Assembly: GCF_022458985.1 (NCBI RefSeq)
Contig: NC_061778.1
Span: 3,179,501-3,243,500, forward strand
DNA length: 64,000 nucleotides
DNA from: Mugil cephalus
Taxonomy: Eukaryota; Chordata; Actinopteri; Mugiliformes; Mugilidae
Reading direction: 5' to 3'
In this document: positions 61,101 to 64,000 of the stretch, in pieces
Layout of the letters: each line of letters begins with the position of its first letter
How positions within the stretch are numbered: the stretch's first letter is position 1
Program-made: the position numbers and the translations under genes
Notes under the pieces: model-generated
Told to the model about the DNA's origin: nothing
The model's input: the letters and a program-made list of their open reading frames with translations, nothing else
Databases searched by the model: none

Positions 61101-64000
61101 CTGCACCTTCAATCTTCCCCTTGGGCAGTGAAATGTCAACAGAAGGCATACTAATATGTGGCATTTTGAATTTTCCTCCTTCTCCTTTTATCTCCACCTC
61201 TGGACCTTCAACTTTTCCTTTAGGCAGGGAGATGTCAACATCTGGACCTTGAATCTTCCCCTTGGGTAGTGAAAGATCAACATGTGGCATTTTTATATGT
61301 GGCATCTTGAATTTTCCTCCTTCTCCTTTAATCTCCACATCTGGACCTTCAACTTTTCCTTTAGGCAGAGAGACGTCAACATCTGGACCTTCAATCTTCC
61401 CCTTGGGCAGTGAAAGGTCAATGTGTGGCATTTTCATATGTGGCATTTTGAATTTTCCTCCTGCATCTCCTTTAATCTCCACTTCTGGACCTTCAACTTT
61501 TCCTTTAGGCAGGGAGATGTCAACATCTGGACCTTCAATTTTTCCTTTAGGCAGAGAGACGTCGACATCTGGACCTTGAATCTTTCCTTTGGGTAGTGAA
61601 ATGTCAACAGAGGGCATGCTAAGTGTTGGCATCTTGAATTTTCCACCTACTCCTTTGATGTCAATCTCTGGACCTTCAATCTTACCCTTGGGCACTGAAA
61701 CATCAAGATCTGGCACCTTGAATTTTCCTCCTGCATCTCCCTGTAATTCTACTTCTGGACCTTCAATATGTCCTTTTGGGAGAGATAAATCAACATTTGG
61801 CATTTTCCAATGAGGCATTTTGAATTTTCCTCCACTGCTTCCTTCTATATCAACATCTGGACCTTCAGTCCTTCCCTTGGGCAGTGAAATGTCAACAGAA
61901 GGCATGCTAATGTGTGGCATTTTGAATTTTCCGCCTTTTCCTTTAATCTCCACCTCTGGACCCTCAAATTTTTCTTCAGGCAGAGACATGTCAACATCTG
62001 GCATTTTCATGTAAGGCATTTTGAATTTTCCTTCTCCTTGTCCTTCCATCTCTATTTCAGGACCATCAGGACCTTTGAGTTTTCCTTTAGGAAGAGAGAT
62101 GTCAATGCTGGGCATTTTTAAATGAGGCATTTTTATATGTGGCATGTCCAACTTGCCTCCTCCCTCAATTTCAACATCTGGTGCATGAAGGTCTCCAGAT
62201 TTGCCTTTAGGAAGAGACATGTCAATTGATGGCATTGATATATGAGGCAGTTTGAACTTTCCTTCACTTCCTTTTAGCTCCACGTCTGGTCCTTCAATCT
62301 TTGGTGACTTCCCTTTTGGCAGGGCCACATCCAGGTCTATTTTGGGGAGCGAAACATCAATTGTTGGCATTTTGGGAATTTTAAGGTTTCCCTCATATCC
62401 TCTGATATCAGCATCAGAAACATCAACTTCAGCTTTGGGCAGAAGAACCTCTGTCTCTGGTGTTTTAGCTGCTGGCAGTGACAGCTCAACAGAAGGCATC
62501 TTGACCTTGGCTTTGGCCTCAAGCTCACCACTTGGCTTTCCCAAATCCTTTTCTTTGGAGCCAAATCCCGGCATGGAGAACTTAGGCAGTTTGAGCGTGA
62601 CATCCGGTGCATGGAGGCCACCTTTACCTTCTACATCTGCTTCCAGTTTTCCACCAAGCTCTCCCTCTGGGAGTTTACCCTTTGGTGATGACATTTTAAA
62701 CTTGGGAAATTTCATTTTGTATTTTGACTTTACATCTGGGCCCTCAACATTGATTTCCGGTTTAGGAACGTCAATTTCGCCCCTTTTCATTTTAACATCC
62801 ACATCTGGACAAGACACTGATACATCTGCATCCCTTCTGGAAAATCCAAATGAGGGCATTTTGAATTTAGGTTTCTTTGCCTTGACTTTTCCATCTCCGT
62901 CAAACTCTACTGATGGTGCCCTAACCTCTCCTTCCATGTGTGGTAGACTGAGGGAAACATCTCCCTTGGGCCCTGATAATCCCAAATCACCGCTCTTTGA
63001 CTTTCCGCCAAATCTAGGGAGAGTAAAACTAGGCACTTTGAGGGACACATTGGGTAGATCGAAGCTGCCCCCTGAAGAAGGCCTACCTCCCTCTGCTTTC
63101 AGAAGCTCCACTTCTACATCATCACCTTTAGATTTAGTTAGGCCAAAGTCTAGATCGACCTTTGGAGCTGAAATGTCAACTGTTGGTAGTTTGACTGATG
63201 GAAGTTTGCCAGCAGGTCCTTCAGTTTCAATTCCTCCTCTGGCTTTTCCTTTGGAAAGTGAAATATCAATGTCTGGCATCTCAATTTTGCCAGCCTTGAA
63301 GTCTGGGCCTTTTATTTTGACGTCACCCTCTGGGAGACTGACCTTTGGCAAAGAAATATCCAATTTTGGCATTTTGAATTTGCCTCCCTTCAACTCGGAA
63401 CCTTCAATATCAAGGTCCGCCTCAACGTTTCCTTTGGGGAGTGAAACATCTACATCTGGCATCTCTGTTTTCCCACCCTTCATATCAGGGCCTTTTATTT
63501 TGATGTTGCCCTCTGGGAGACTCACTTTTGGTAAAGACACATCAAATGTTGGCATTTTGAACTCGCCACCCTTTACTTCAGGGCCTTCAACATCAAGGCC
63601 ACCCTCAACTTTTCCTTTTGGGAATGAAATGTCCCCTTCAAGTTCTGGTCCTTCAATGTCAACATCAACTCCCTTTGTTTTCATTTTAGGGAGAGAGATA
63701 TCAAATGTTGGCATTTTAAACTTGCCTCCTTTACCAGTGTGTCCATCAATGTCAATATCAACATCGGCCTTTCCTTTTGGAAGTGAGATATCAGCGGCTG
63801 GGATTTCAATATTTCCTTTCACATCTGGTCCTTCCACATTGACGTCAGCTTTTGGGAGACTTACTTTTGGTAAAGAAACATCAAATTTGGGCATTTTGAA
63901 TTTCCCGCCATTTACCTCAGGGCCTTCGACATTTATGTCACCCTCAACCTTTGGTAGAGAAACATCAACAGTTGGGATTTTGACCTTTCCTCCTTTAATA
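54854..64000 (-). CDS. AHNAK/periaxin-family giant repeat scaffold protein, 3' part (5' end beyond window)
   Basis: Two coding exons are visible on the minus strand: a giant one from the right edge to 55377, and a last one at 55140-54854 with a GT-AG junction in phase. It encodes about 2,970 residues in this window. Family members (AHNAK, AHNAK2, PRX) are membrane-cytoskeleton scaffolds with an N-terminal PDZ domain, which would lie outside the window. From N to C: a diverged repeat region (64.0-61.6 kb) with MPxxDVSLPK-type units; a homogeneous array of 47-48-residue units built on KFKMPHMKMPH and SLPKGKIEGPDVD (61.6-56.9 kb); a Lys-rich stretch (KKDKKK, KAKKGKGKKFK) that could be a nuclear signal; KIPKVKKAVFVLVHPP; and a Ser/Thr-rich tail. 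Linkage to blvrb and sertad3 favours prx, while repeat chemistry is closer to AHNAK. Four single-base indels at 59258-59556 break then restore the frame and are probably sequence errors. Confidence 0.92.
56900..61640 (-). repeat. Homogenised in-frame coding tandem array, 141/144-bp units
   Basis: About thirty units alternate between a 47-residue form ending EIKGEGG and a 48-residue form ending EITGDAGG or VKGDAGG. Units carry either the HMKMPH(V/I) or the HISMPSVDI variant. Neighbouring units are so alike at DNA level that blocks of several units repeat nearly exactly: about 60121-60750 matches 60832-61461 at a spacing of 711 bp, and about 59400-59760 matches 60690-61050 at about 1,282 bp. 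Upstream (61.64-64 kb) the units are clearly diverged. Confidence 0.92.

Noticed and set aside
56900-61640. Regularly spaced repeats reminiscent of a CRISPR array
   Set aside because: The units are contiguous 141/144-bp coding repeats without unique spacers, in frame in a eukaryotic gene.

Overview
The window is vertebrate nuclear DNA, almost certainly from a ray-finned (percomorph-type) fish. It is AT-rich, with spliced genes, GT-AG introns, many (CA)n and other microsatellites, and several fossil DNA transposons. Five protein-coding genes can be supported by reading splice sites and frame phases by hand: blvrb (+, 7.3-10.7 kb), sertad3 (+, one coding exon at 15.7-16.8 kb), kcnk6 (-, 20.5-33.1 kb), an aftiphilin-family clathrin-binding-box gene (-, 39.1-48.2 kb), and the 3' part of a giant AHNAK/periaxin-family gene (-, 54.9 kb to the right edge, where it is cut).

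Layout. 1-7.2 kb: no recognised coding exon; a CpG-rich block at 3.95-4.65 kb may be a 5' exon or promoter of a divergent minus-strand gene. 7.3-11.1 kb: blvrb in five exons. 12.4-17.8 kb: sertad3, with candidate untranslated first exons upstream and a complete hAT-like element between them. 20-33 kb: kcnk6 in three coding exons with two large repeat-bearing introns. 33-39 kb: intergenic, with further hAT-like insertions and a LINE-like 3' tail. 39-50 kb: aftiphilin-like gene. 50-54.8 kb: intergenic. 54.9-64 kb: AHNAK/periaxin-like gene, mostly a homogenised array of 47-48-residue repeats.

The genes share no pathway (haem-derived redox chemistry, E2F/cyclin-linked transcription, K+ leak channel, clathrin traffic, membrane scaffold). 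What joins them is old linkage. In human, PRX-SERTAD1/3-BLVRB sit together on chr19, AHNAK2-CLBA1-CDCA4 (a SERTA protein) on chr14 and AFTPH-SERTAD2 on chr2. This fish segment carries members of all these families together and looks like a less eroded version of the ancestral block.

The most useful observations are four frame-cancelling single-base indels within about 300 bp of the AHNAK-like array (probably assembly errors), recent block duplication inside that array, an extra threonine-rich C-terminal exon, three transposon copies with perfect 8-bp target duplications, and the synteny itself. I did not find a clearly new biological system.
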